Below, one piece after another: positions 1 to 12,400 of a stretch of DNA of 64,000 bases. Below the pieces are notes generated by a model, which did not search any database, had not been told where the DNA came from, and saw only the letters and a program-made list of their open reading frames with translations. Numbering within the stretch: the stretch's first letter is position 1; each line of letters opens with the position of its first letter. Made by a program: the position numbers and the translations under genes. The stretch comes from Cristatella mucedo (lineage: Eukaryota > Bryozoa > Phylactolaemata > Cristatellidae), in assembly GCA_009760855.2 (NCBI GenBank), contig WPIO01000034.1:2381001-2445000 (forward strand), given 5' to 3'.

Positions 1-476
1 AGTGACCATGGCACGTCACTCGGAGCCAGACCGACCAATTCAGGCGTCACGAGAATCCGGATATGATCTCACTACCAACCAAGTTTGCTCAGCACACACA
101 CACAAAATGAGCCGTCCTTCGAAGTTTCTGAAGCAAATTCTGGATTCGGACATAATGGCCCTCTTACAAGATATTTTGTGTAGCACCTTCAGAACGCTGC
201 CAAGTAAAATTTACTGGCTGAGCTGGTGATTCCCACTCTAAATATGCATCTCGTCTTTGCGACAGAGTCGGAGGCTTGTTCAATTCCTAATCAAAGGCTT
301 AGCGAGAGCAGATTTGTGTATTCGCAGACGTAGGCAAGGTGTGGCTTGAAACGATGCAAGAAATCGATAATGTGGTATGAAAGAAAAAGCCCAAACTGGA
401 TTGCCTGATGAAGGAGAAACTAAAGAACTATTCCAAGCAGTTTATTATGTTTTGATGGGGTTAGTATGCCAAATGC
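1..476. other. No recognisable gene
   Basis: Unique-looking sequence. A short open frame at 2-229 shows no family likeness. Confidence 0.4.
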
Positions 477-689
477 ATGCAGCGATTGGAGCTTCTGCCT
501 CATCATCTTAGTGGACACTTTCGTAGCACTTGTCCACAGAGCATTTCATGCTCTGCCAAGCCCTATTTCTTAAAAAGTTATAAATGGCTCGACGAGTCAT
601 TTTTTCTTTCAGAAATACAATTGCAGAGATGCTCCTTGCTCAAAAACTGCACCAACTATAGCTGTTGCATAATCCCGAGCCTTATTTTA

Positions 690-1345
690 TTTCAGCATGT
701 CCGGTGTATGTCTGTGCATGCACACAACCGAGTGTATCAAGCTCCACAGTCGAATCAGCCTACTTTCAGCTATGTAATATTGCTAAAATTCGGGCCTGCT
801 CAGACAGGAATACCAAGTTGGTCCATGCTTTTATGATATACTGTCTCGACTTCTGGAATTCCCAGCTTGCATTTCAACATCAATATACAATCAGGCGCTT
901 ACAGTTGGTGCAAAGCTTTTCGGCCAGGTTTGTCTATAGTAAGCGGTGCCATTGCTACATCACACGGCTTCTCGCTGACTTGCACTGGCACCCAATCAAG
1001 CAGCTTATCGACTTCAAAGTTCAATCCCTTACTTTTAGGTCCCTCAATTCTTTGGCTCCAGCCTACCTATCCGAACTACTTCCACACCAGGGTATGCATA
1101 ATAGCATCTGCTCTTCTGACTAATCGTTAACCAAGGCCTCAAACGCATCTGAAGCTACAAACGAACCTGTTTGTCACAGCATTTGCTAGGTGTATGCAAG
1201 CTCTCCCACTAACCAGATTTGCATGTTGACACTGTGTATGTTATCAGTAACCATTTGATCATGCTTCCTTTACAGCATAGAAATAAATGTAAAGAAGCCT
1301 AGACAGAAATTAAGTTCTCTGAGGGTGCCAGAGAAATAAATAATA
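690..1345 (+). mobile_element. LINE (CR1/L2-like) 3-prime fragment
   Basis: The translated stretch IRRLQLVQSFSARFVYSKRC, then LLADLHWHPIKQLIDFKV, is the region after the reverse transcriptase in the local LINE family (compare 41652-42056, minus). It ends with the family tail near 1291-1345 (AAATTAAGTTCTCTGAGGGT). Frames are broken. Confidence 0.75.
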
Positions 1346-1797
1346 TTTTTTTCCTCAATAATGAACTTTCATGAAGAAATGCCCTAAACAGTCGTCGAGA
1401 TCTCGAGAGGGGATACTTGTCATAGCCACGAAGCCTTTAGTTCTTGCTCAGACACAGCTACAGAAAATTAGCCTGTAATACCTTGCAACCACTTCCAAGG
1501 CTTCCTCATATGAATCCTCCACATCTGGTGGCACTTTTCAAGGCTCTACCAATTGAGCTATTGCAACCCTGGTTCCCTGTTAGAAACACAGGGCTCATGC
1601 AACTTGGACATTAAATGACCACACAGGTGCTCAAGCGAGCCAGATTTCCGGGTGCATCGCTTGAATGTATGCTTTTGTTTCAAGTTTCTTTGAACTGCAG
1701 TGGGTGGCAAGCAGCATCCACTGTGTCTGCTTCGGTCCGTAACCACAACCCCCGGCAGATTCAGGCAAGTAAGGGACAACTCCACACGTGCGAGTAA

Positions 1798-2200
<403 letters not shown>

Positions 2201-2282
2201 AATACGCACGCATGCGAAAGTCTTCCCGTGAGCACAATGGGCATTCAGTGCCAGTACATCTTGAGGTGCCGAGGCCACTTAC

Positions 2283-2551
2283 CGACTCCTGCATACAGCA
2301 CATGGCTCACGCACAGCAACGGGTCATACACGGGTCGCAGCCGTGGGCAAGATGACAGCAGCAAGCAGAGGAGGGCAGGCTTGACGTTCAATGAAATGCG
2401 CTGTACGGTACCTCTCTTTTTTAAGTCCGAGGCTTTCCACGAGTGCATCGTGAACAAGTAGTGCAGGTACATTAGAAGCGACGCTTTACGAAGGCGCTGA
2501 GAAGCTTTCACGGGCAGCCGACGGAGATGGTCGAGGATGTAACCACAATAG
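2283..2551 (-). CDS. POLR1E: POLR1E exon f (start of winged-helix region)
   Basis: The exon is phase 2 to phase 1, with acceptor TTTCCGCACAG and a strong donor G/GTAAGT. It begins SYCGYILDHLRRLP and continues LLMYLHYLFTMHSWKASDLK, matching the family stretch HCTFVIEALKSLP and the following WFLDTLIKF helix. Its downstream intron holds the 400-base CA tract at 1798-2198. The next exon was not found. Confidence 0.8.
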
Positions 2552-2654
2552 CTGTGCGGAAACAGGCCGAAGTATCACCGGGCTGCAGCACGCTGTGCAA
2601 GCGAGGCAGCCAGCAAGCAATTACCATGCTTGGCCTCCTCACACGTGCATTAAT

Positions 2655-2743
<89 letters not shown>

Positions 2744-3007
2744 CCTGCAGAAACGAGTGCCACCTGAACACACTAATGCGTAATCAGCAAAAGGAACATT
2801 TTATGGCAGCATTATAATGACCGGCAGCAATAGTTTTATGAGAAGTTGGCTGCTGTCTAAGCCTCCCCGTCAAGTTTAAAGACTTGTGCACGGCAGTGCT
2901 TCCCTCTTCCCCTGTCGAGCCCCCAGGCTTTTCAGGTATTTGAACCTTCCTTCTTCATCTGAGTTGTCAGCTTGTGCCCCCCAGAGCATGCATGCGTGCA
3001 TGCTCGC

Positions 3008-3054
<47 letters not shown>

Positions 3055-3339
3055 ACTTCTCCACGTATCCCTCGGTGCTTCTCTCCTCTTGCTTTCTTGC
3101 TGTGTCTCCTTTCTCCCTTACTCTTTGTTGTAGACAATTGCATGGTAGCATTAGAGCAGTGAAGCCGGCGACACAATACGTCTGTAATAGCGTTTCTCTT
3201 ACCTGTTCTCTGCTTGCCATTGCTTGATGGCTGCATCGTCACTCTTGGCCAATGACTCGGATACCGATGACACGACATCGAGCTCAGCTTGCGACAGAAC
3301 TACCAGCAGCTTAGGAACACGGTGTCTATATAAATGAAT

Positions 3340-3424
<85 letters not shown>

Positions 3425-6400
3425 GTAGAAAGAGAGAGACAGCCGTATCACAGCACACATGAGATGCTACCATGAACGCAGACATCACACCGGCGCTCTG
3501 ATATTGAACGTAAAGCCCCGCCCTGTCAGCTTTGCCCCGAACTGGGTCCGAGGCAAGACAATGAGCTGCTTAAGATACAAGTGCATAATAATAATAATAA
3601 TAATAACAATAACAAGACATTTGCACAATGCTATCAAAGAACTAGATCGCTTTCTAAGCACTTTACAGAAACTGTAAAGAAAGCACGTCAATTTGGTTAG
3701 CGATAGCAGGCAATGTCAACAGGCATGAACACACGAAGGAAAATCTACACGGACCCAGCCAATGCTTCCAGAAGCAGGTGCGTTTATAGCTTCTTTTTAG
3801 ATGTCGTCAAGTAAGGGGATGTCGCGACGACAGTGGGGATTGAGCTTCCGGATTTGTGAGCACACGAACTAAAGGACGGTCTTCAAAGAATTTGAGGTTG
3901 GTTCGAGGCACAGCTAAGCGACTTGAGGCAGACGATCGGGTGGTACGATGCCAAGCCTGGCTGGGGAGTAGTTTGGACTGGTTGGGTGGAGAAAGAGATG
4001 AAGTGACCTAAAAGAGTGACAAATCCTTGAAGTCGATATGCTGCCTGATGGGAAACCCGAGCAGGTCGATGGGAAGTGGTGTCATGCAGCGATTGCGACG
4101 TCCACGACAGACAAGCCTAGCTACAGAGTTTTGCATCAACTGTAAGCACCTTGTCGCACAGGCTGAAAGACCTCCGAGTGGTGAGTAAGAGAAGTCGAGT
4201 CAGGATATCATAAAATGCAGGACCAACTTGGATCACAGCTGGATACAGGTGAGTACAAAAGTGTCTGGCATCTTCCATCTCGGTCACACCCCTAAAGAAG
4301 ATACAGCTGAAGCTGGAGAATAGGCAAGGGATATGAGACAAAAAATGTGCAACACGGGATGCCGCCTTAGACACGAGCACACTACAGCCGGCAGCAGGAG
4401 TACTCTAGCACCGAAGCACAACAGCTGCAGATATCGATAGCAGGTTGCCAAACAGCTGAATCTGTGCAGAATAATCCTTTGTCATCAGCAGTGTCTAGAA
4501 GGTGAAAGAAAGATGTGGGGCTAAGTTTGCTGTTTCTTTACTGTCCTCATCGGACATGAAGGCATGGATGTGCAGATACTACAGTGGCAGCTGATGCCAC
4601 AGCAGAGTTTAGAGGTGAGTTCTAACCTGTATCTATCCGATGCTCATAAGGAGCAACATAAGCTTCTTTAGAAGCTGTGACCAACTAATACGTCTCAGAC
4701 TTAAAAGGTCAGTCAAAGTAAGGCATGTTAAAAAAAAAGCATCTGGTGGAAAAACCCATCAATCGAGAAGGGCATGCCAGGTGCAAATGCTTGAATGGCA
4801 ACCTCACAGCAGCAGTAACGACCTTGCGAGTTCACCGATTCCACCAATCCACTTGAGGTATACAAAGATCAAAAAAATTAAAGCATAAACAATTATAGTT
4901 CCTCTACTTTTTTTTATTACGATTTCCTAAACTTTCCCAGCCGTGTCCTGCATCTGATTTACCGACGTGCCCGAAAAACGCATAACGGAAGTCAAATTCG
5001 TGGCCCCCAATTCTTACGATTTGATTTTTTATTGCATGATCGGCTAGACATGGAAGTCGAGGTGTATCTTTGCATGTTAACTTTAAAAAGATTGTGGGTT
5101 TTACACTACAGTTTTCTATAATTGCGGCCAAGTCTAAGCAGCTTTCGAGACGAATATGGTAGCCAACAGTCATCACCAGAAACAAAGTGAAAGTGTGAAG
5201 TCTAGCTAAGTAAGGTCAGTCGAAGAACTGAGTGCAAAGGAAGTAGGTGCACAGGACGAACGGATGTCACGTGGGAGTGGGCATCCGCAGAGAAGATGTC
5301 GTTGCATGCGATTTCTGGAAGTGAGTTCCAAAGTCTAGGTAGGATCAGCACTGCAAAAGCTTTTGTTGTCAACTGTCTATCGCTGAAAGACCAGAATTGC
5401 TTTATTATTATTATTCTAAGGGGACCAGGGACCACAAGTAAGCTGAAACTGGCGTAGCAGTTCACCAAGCTATGAAGAACCACTCCACGGCGGGCTTAAG
5501 AAGCAGCTAAGATTTTGCTATGCATCCATCGACCAACGTGGACCAATTGCCACTCCCTTAGCAAAGAAGACACGACTAAATTTTTTGATTTATTAAACCA
5601 ATCTTGCAGCCATGTTCATGACTAGCTAGAGAGGCTTTATGGCCTTTTTTTTTCAGCAGCCCTGAAAATACTCAACTACAGTAGTTCAGTCAAGGCGAGC
5701 TCAGAGAGCAAGTGATACGCCAGGATGTGAGTTAGCTATCTGATCTCCTCGGCTCACAGTGGCACTTACACAAAAACCCAGTCTTTCTTTGCATGCTTTG
5801 TGTGCTCACATGTGCATGACTCAATTCAAGCTCCTGACCACGGTTCCTAATATCCGCTGGCCCTGAGTATCTTGGTGAGTGCGTTTGCAGACTGGTCTAA
5901 GCATGCCACTTGTGTGCTTTTGCATATTTTCAAAGCAAAATAACGAGCATGTCACTAACCTTTGGTTATTGCTTCTCTTGCAGCAAATTGGAAGGCATTG
6001 AACTCAGAGAGAGATTTAGGTCTCTTGGGGATAGCACAAACGACTTATTGTTATTGGGTACTACATTCTGAGCTCTGAATTGCTAGATTTGGGTTATGAT
6101 TTAGTTTATCAGGAAAGCAACACTGACTTGACATTGTCTTTGGAGAAAGTCTACAAATGGCTGTCACCAGCTCTGATTCAAAACTTATAAGAAGCTATCA
6201 TCGCTGATATCATTGGGAGCTATAATTGCTGATATCATAGGAAGCTATGGTGCATTTAAACGGCCCCTTTTCTCAAGTAAAGAAAAAAACTTGTAGGAAC
6301 CTGTCCAAGCTCCGAGGTGACATTGCTTAGTCCACGAGTGTGCTACGTATGGGTGTACCCAAGCATAAATCACACATAATCATTGCAATTCCGTATACAA

Positions 6401-9400
6401 GAAAAAGGTCGAAGACATCAAGTAATTGTAGCTAATAATGTAGCTTACAAGAAACAGGCGTAAGATATGTGCCTCACGGACACATGAATGTCAACCCCTT
6501 AGCCGGCCAAGGCACATTACCATGAGTATGGTTTATGTCAAAGACCCCGTGTCTTGATAAGGCGTGACAGCAGACAACCTCACAATAGGACAATACAGCT
6601 GCGACCAGTAGCTTCGCCAGGGGGTACAAGAGCATTGCCCCCTACAATCGGGCAGCGAATTTGGCCACCTCTATTCCTCCGGGGGGGGGGGGGGGTGGCA
6701 CGACCGGTCACCAACGATGAAGTTGCGCGTTAGTTCCACTCGATGAGCCATCGCTGAACCAATGTCGAATAAACGCTATGCTTAGCGCTATAATTTGTTT
6801 CATTAATTACGTGTCTAGTCCTGCCTAAATGAAAATAAATCTTGTGGGTCTTGACCTCCTAGATGAAAAACCCGATTCTGCCAGGAGCTAAAGCTACAAC
6901 CAAAAGCTAAAGAAACCTCACAAATTATACCGTATTGTAAACTTGATTCTATGGTTTCTAAAAACAGATCTAATTGCTAGTCCGATCGCAGCAACGAGCT
7001 GCCCAAGGGAACCAGTGAAAGCACAATCAGCAGCAGCCTACGGCAATCACAGTAATCAGAAGCAACCAGCATCGGCAACCGGAAGCAGCCGAGGCAATCA
7101 GCGGAAGCAGCCGAGGCAATCAGCGGCAGCAGCGATCAGCACCAGCTAGCTGTCAGGTTGCACAGTGATGTTCGAGGAAGGCTTTCACAGCTGGGATTAG
7201 ATTACTAGATAACTGCATCGTCATCTAAAGTCTGCCTGGCTTGACTGCCATCATCAGTAAAGAGAACACAAGGTAAAGGCTAAGCGATACATGAGCAACA
7301 CACAGACTGCTGGGCGTGCGTTGGAAGTGAGCGCCTGCTTTTGGCTATGCATCGAGGCTCATTGGCAAGGGGCCATGCTGAGCTACATAGGTATACAGCA
7401 GCCACGTGGAAATAAGAGTGGAGGCACAGAAGGAAATGCTGCATAAGCAGCTACTCGCAAGGATACTGCCTTCCAATGGGTAGGCCTTTGCAACGTCGGT
7501 CGCATCCTTATCGTGCGCTGGCAGTAGCTCTGATGGCTGGGCAGTGGAGACAATTGAACTATCTGCAAAATGCACGAGGTCACACGATTTACCGGCCAGG
7601 GCACCAGACCTTAAGGTCGTTCAGTAACATGGCATTGCCTCGCTGCCAAATCCCTTACAAGCCAACTAGCAATCAGCACTTCGCTGGCACGACACGTGAC
7701 AAGGAGTGCAGCAGCAGCACGGTCAGGGCCTGTCGAGATGGTGCGAGTGGCTTAAAGTACCAACAAGTCGTGGGCAAAAAGCAAAACGAGTGACGATGAA
7801 GTCGAACATGCAGTGCAACCCGTCAGCACGACAGGTGATGCCAAGCAAATGCACCATTTCTTTTAGTTGCCCTGGCACCATCTCGGCTATGTTTTAGCGA
7901 GCCACTCTCTTGTGCAGACCGAGATGACATGGTGCAAACTGAAGCTCGCTCGATACAGGACAATACACAGAGTCGACACATCAGCACAAAACATACTGAC
8001 ACTCGTCGTGCATCTTATCAAAAACAAAACAGCTTTGGCAAAAACTGGCTACTAGTGGCTGATGCCATGAAATCAAAGTTGAAACCAACAGGCACACTCC
8101 ATTTGCTAAAGGTCGAAAGCTGCTGTGAAACGGGCCAATTTGATAAGCAATACACAGGCGTGTCCTGGTCAGCAGGCCAAAGCATTCAGCGCCATACATC
8201 CCCTAAGTGAAGTCCGGCTAAAGGCCAGACAGGGAGATGGGTGGGGGGACACAGCTGGATGCAGTAGTGCACGTCAGATCGCAGTAATCCAGCCAGTGAA
8301 CAATAATTATGATACTGAAGCCTACTTCAAGCTCGCTAAGAGAACTAAATCTATCCCTAGACACTTCACAGAGGCTGGGAAGACTTTGAAAGACATCTTT
8401 GTGCAGCAGAAAATTATTGGACACAAGCGTTTGAAAAAGTGGAGTCGTAAGTCCAGCGGGTACATAGTCGCGAATAAAAGCGGTTACATTGAGCTTGCAC
8501 AGGTGTCCACAGCTAAGCCAAATGCACTTGCAATCGCCTACGCACAGCAAGAGTAGCCAAAGTGAATGAGGAAGCAAGAGCAGCTCTCGACCAAGGAGGC
8601 CTAGGCGAGGCACGGGACCAAGGCCGACATCGCTCAAGCAGTTCAGCAAGGTGCGAAGGGGCCAGGAGGTGGCATGCGCGGACACTCCCACAGACACCGG
8701 AAGTGCCGTGCACAGCGATTAAGCGCGCGCACCACACATACGAGGACCGCCGCACATAGCAGCCGCGCTTAGCGGCAGTGGGCCGCTGGAAGCAGGGATG
8801 GGATGCCGTCGGCTGCCGCGTGCTGCGCTCTCGCATGCGCATCTCACGCCGCCGCCGCACCTGTATCCTTCGATTCGACAAGGGCTTTTTGCACGGCACT
8901 GCTGACGGCCGTCTCCAGAATTGCGCCCTTGATCGAGTTCTTCAAGCGACTCTCCATGGCCTTTCGCTTCCTCTTGCTTCCGAACGTGCTCGTCAGCTTG
9001 TCGGCCTTCGAAGCGAGAGCGGCAAGCGCACGATGGCGACACCTCGAATCGATCGCTCAGCGAGCGAGCGAGCACACGCACAGCCGAGAGCTGCGAGCAT
9101 CGATCGCAACGAGTCGTGCCATCATCTCTCCTCTCCCCCACCACGGCCAGGGAATCAAAGCCGGCAGGCAGCTCAGCCGGGGATGGAATGCCAGAAAAAA
9201 GAGACGGGCGTGACCGCGATGCAAACGACCTCGGGTTTGCAAACAAACGTCCACGTCCACGTGCGGCACACCGGGCAGTGGAGAACAAAGTTTCCGAATT
9301 GCATAGATGCAACCAGCGTAATGCCTCTGCAACGCATTGCCTCTGCCAATGTCTGCTTTATAACAGGACGAGCTGTCACGTGAGGGAGGGTAGGAAAGTT

Positions 9401-12400
9401 GGGAGACAGCACATACATGCACTGGAACTCAAGCACAACTCACACGCGCAACTTAGGTCAAGATTTCGGTCAAAACAGCCACCTTTCACTTTCCATGCTA
9501 ACTCACAGAAAGCGCATGCGGTTGCCAAGAGACAAATTTGAAGATATAACCCTTCGGCGCCCAAAATTACTGTGCGCGGTACGAATCCTATTTTGTTTGG
9601 CATCATTTGCATTGGTTCTGTAATAAGTCTCAGTGTGCAAAGAACGAGCACCGACGCATTCGCACAGCAGCAGGAGCACACGGCCACTTGCGGAGTACCC
9701 TTTGGCAAACGGCAAAGACCGACGGCAGCCGATCAACAGCCGCTAGCCGGCAACATCATGTTTAGGGATAATCTGTCTGTCTCTCTTTCTGTCCCTAAAA
9801 CATCTTTGGCAGCTGCGGTTAGATCATCAGCTCGCAGTTTACATTTTAAAATGCGAGCACATCAGCTGCTAGCGACAGTCATGCACCGTCTGAGCGACAT
9901 CTTTTGAAGGTCAAGACGACATTTCATACCGGCATCCATGCCATCGGGCACATGCAGCGACTCACCCAGCCCCCAAGGCTGGCAAGATGGTGGCAGGGCC
10001 ACCTCGAAATCGAGTCTGCTGCGGGCTGCAGGCGGCCCGCAGCAGACTCGATTTCGAGTCATGCATTGCTGTTTCTCTTTGGGAAAAGCCGTTGCAAAGC
10101 ATCTACACATTTCTGCATGCGGTAGAAGAGGCGACGAGCCAACTGCTCCTCGTGGATCGTGCTGTCTGATTGACAGCACGATCCTTGGGGTCCAAAGTGA
10201 CTGGGCCATGAACCGATAAATCGAAACCCTATCACCCGTCTGGACGACCACAAAGAAGGAAAAGGAGAGAGCGTGTCACAAAGAGGGAAAAGGAGAGAGC
10301 GTGCCATAAAGAAATAGGGCACTGTCGACGGAGAGCGCTCACTGCCGTTGGCCAAGCTGCCACAAAGCGAGGCTCACTCGCTCCCTGCTGAGAAGGAAGG
10401 AAAACCGCGTGCGCTCTCACCTTCTCGACGCCGGTCAAGGTTTCGGCTGTGTTCTCCAGCGAGCCTTTTGCGTCCGCCGCTGCATCGGCGGCATCGGCAT
10501 TGTCTACGTTGTCGGCCACGGGCTTGGCCAGCAGCAGCCTCGTCTCGCAAAGCCGCATGGTGCCGCTGGGGCGATGCACGAGTGCCACGTAATGGCGAGA
10601 GAGAGAGCCCGTGGTCGCTTCGGCAGCGCCAAAGTTCTTGGCCACGTACTGCATGTCTGCAGTTTCGGCGACCTGTGCGCAAGGAGTGCTGCCCATCGCA
10701 GATCACAGCGGCAAGGGGTGCAGCAAGGCTCGCAGGGCTTTCGATAATTCCGGTGAACTACTGACGGCGACCGGCCGCCAAACCGAGCCTGGCTTGGAAA
10801 ACTGCTCCCGACTGCACCGATCCTCCCGGCTAGAGTTATGTACCCATGCCTTCGTACAAAGCCGAGCTCTCAAACGGTTAGAATGAAAGCAGTGCCAAAA
10901 TCTGTGATGCACCGCACAGATCGACCGATATTGAAAACGCATAGAATTTTTTTGATTTTTTTCACGCGTGGCCAGGTCTTTCCCGTGCCGGGTTAGGACG
11001 CATAGGACTTGAGTACCCAAGATCGCCTGTACCAAATCAAGTCTGTATCGTGCGACAGTCACATTTCAAGATCTGCAACATGTCGGCATCAAACTATTAA
11101 TGGGCAGTTGATTTAACAGCCTCATTTGTATAGCGCCAGAGCAGCCTTAACGGCTATCACAAACGCTTCTTGCAGTGTGGATAATAGAGGATTACATGCC
11201 GCAAGATTCGAGCCCACGACGACCTGTGTCGCCGTGAAGTGTAAGAAGCCCTGCCTTTGGGCTTAGACAAAGGATGCCGTGAGCCAGCGAGTAAAACTTC
11301 ATAGAGAACATGTTTCAGGTCCCTCCCTGCCGTTTTCCATCAACCGTAAACAGCATTTCTGCTGTAGGTGATTTAGACCACTTTCACTTATCACTTCTAT
11401 GGCAGCAACATCTAGCTGTACTTACATCGGTCCACTCCAACCACTAAATCAGCTGCCCTGATTGATAATAACAATAATAATAACAATGACAACAATAAAT
11501 TTGGTTATCACCCCCAGAGAACTTAATGTCTTTCTAGACACTTAAAATTAACATTGAAAAGTGTAAAGGTAGCTTGATAGACTTAAATCCTGCAGAGCAA
11601 ACATTAGGTCTCATGTATCGGCCAACTTCCTCAAACTAGATGATGATAAAGCCGAACCCTGCATACGAAACCCTCGACTATGGCTGTATTCAGTGACCTT
11701 CAGTTCTCAATAGAGGTGCCATGAAGAGATCACCGCCGAGAGCTAACAATTTGAAAGTACGCTTAGACAATCACCAGATGCTTGGAAGTTTAATTCAGAA
11801 GACTGCCGGCGCAGACAACGACCGAGCTCGATCCTTGTGCACGATTAGGAGCTACTTACCATAATAGCTAGCTACAGGTCTCGTTAGCCTCAGGGCCCTT
11901 TCTATGCCAAACTATAATAATATCATCTCGCTTGGGCATCACTGGCACTGCTCTGCAATGGTTCAGGTTTGATCTCAGTGGGAGACTCCAAAGTATTGAT
12001 GTGAATGGACAAAGATCATCCGAGGTACCTCTGAAATATGGGGTACTTCAGGGCTCTGTGCTTGGTCCGGTTCTTTTCATGGTTTATACTCTCCCTCTTG
12101 CCGATGTGATCGCCAAGCACAATCTAGGCTTTCACTTCTATGTGGATGACACTCAGTTGTACCTTTGCTTTGATCCCTCCCAACCCCGAGCCCGTCGAAT
12201 TCTCTCAACTCCTCAACTGTACTGATGACATATGCACATGAATGGCAGCAAATTTTCTTAAATTAAATGATGATAAACCCAACTTCCCAGTTATGGGCAA
12301 ACTAAGTGTGATTCAGAAATTGGAAAGGCTAAAGCTCAAAATCGGCTCTGCCAGCACATCTCCTGTTGAATCTGCACGAAATCTAGGAGTCATGTTCCAA

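Noticed and set aside
1500-1575. tRNA-like stretch on the minus strand (TAGCTCAATTGGTAGAGC)
   Set aside because: The D-arm fits, but the T-arm is degenerate (GGATTCATATG) and no full cloverleaf forms; more likely a decayed SINE.
4904-5185. 93-residue minus-strand frame as a POLR1E exon
   Set aside because: It does not match the family and its position between exons d and e is already filled in phase without it.
8125-8556. 143-residue plus-strand frame with a basic C-terminal half
   Set aside because: It overlaps a degenerate LINE tail and lies in a POLR1E intron; no family likeness.
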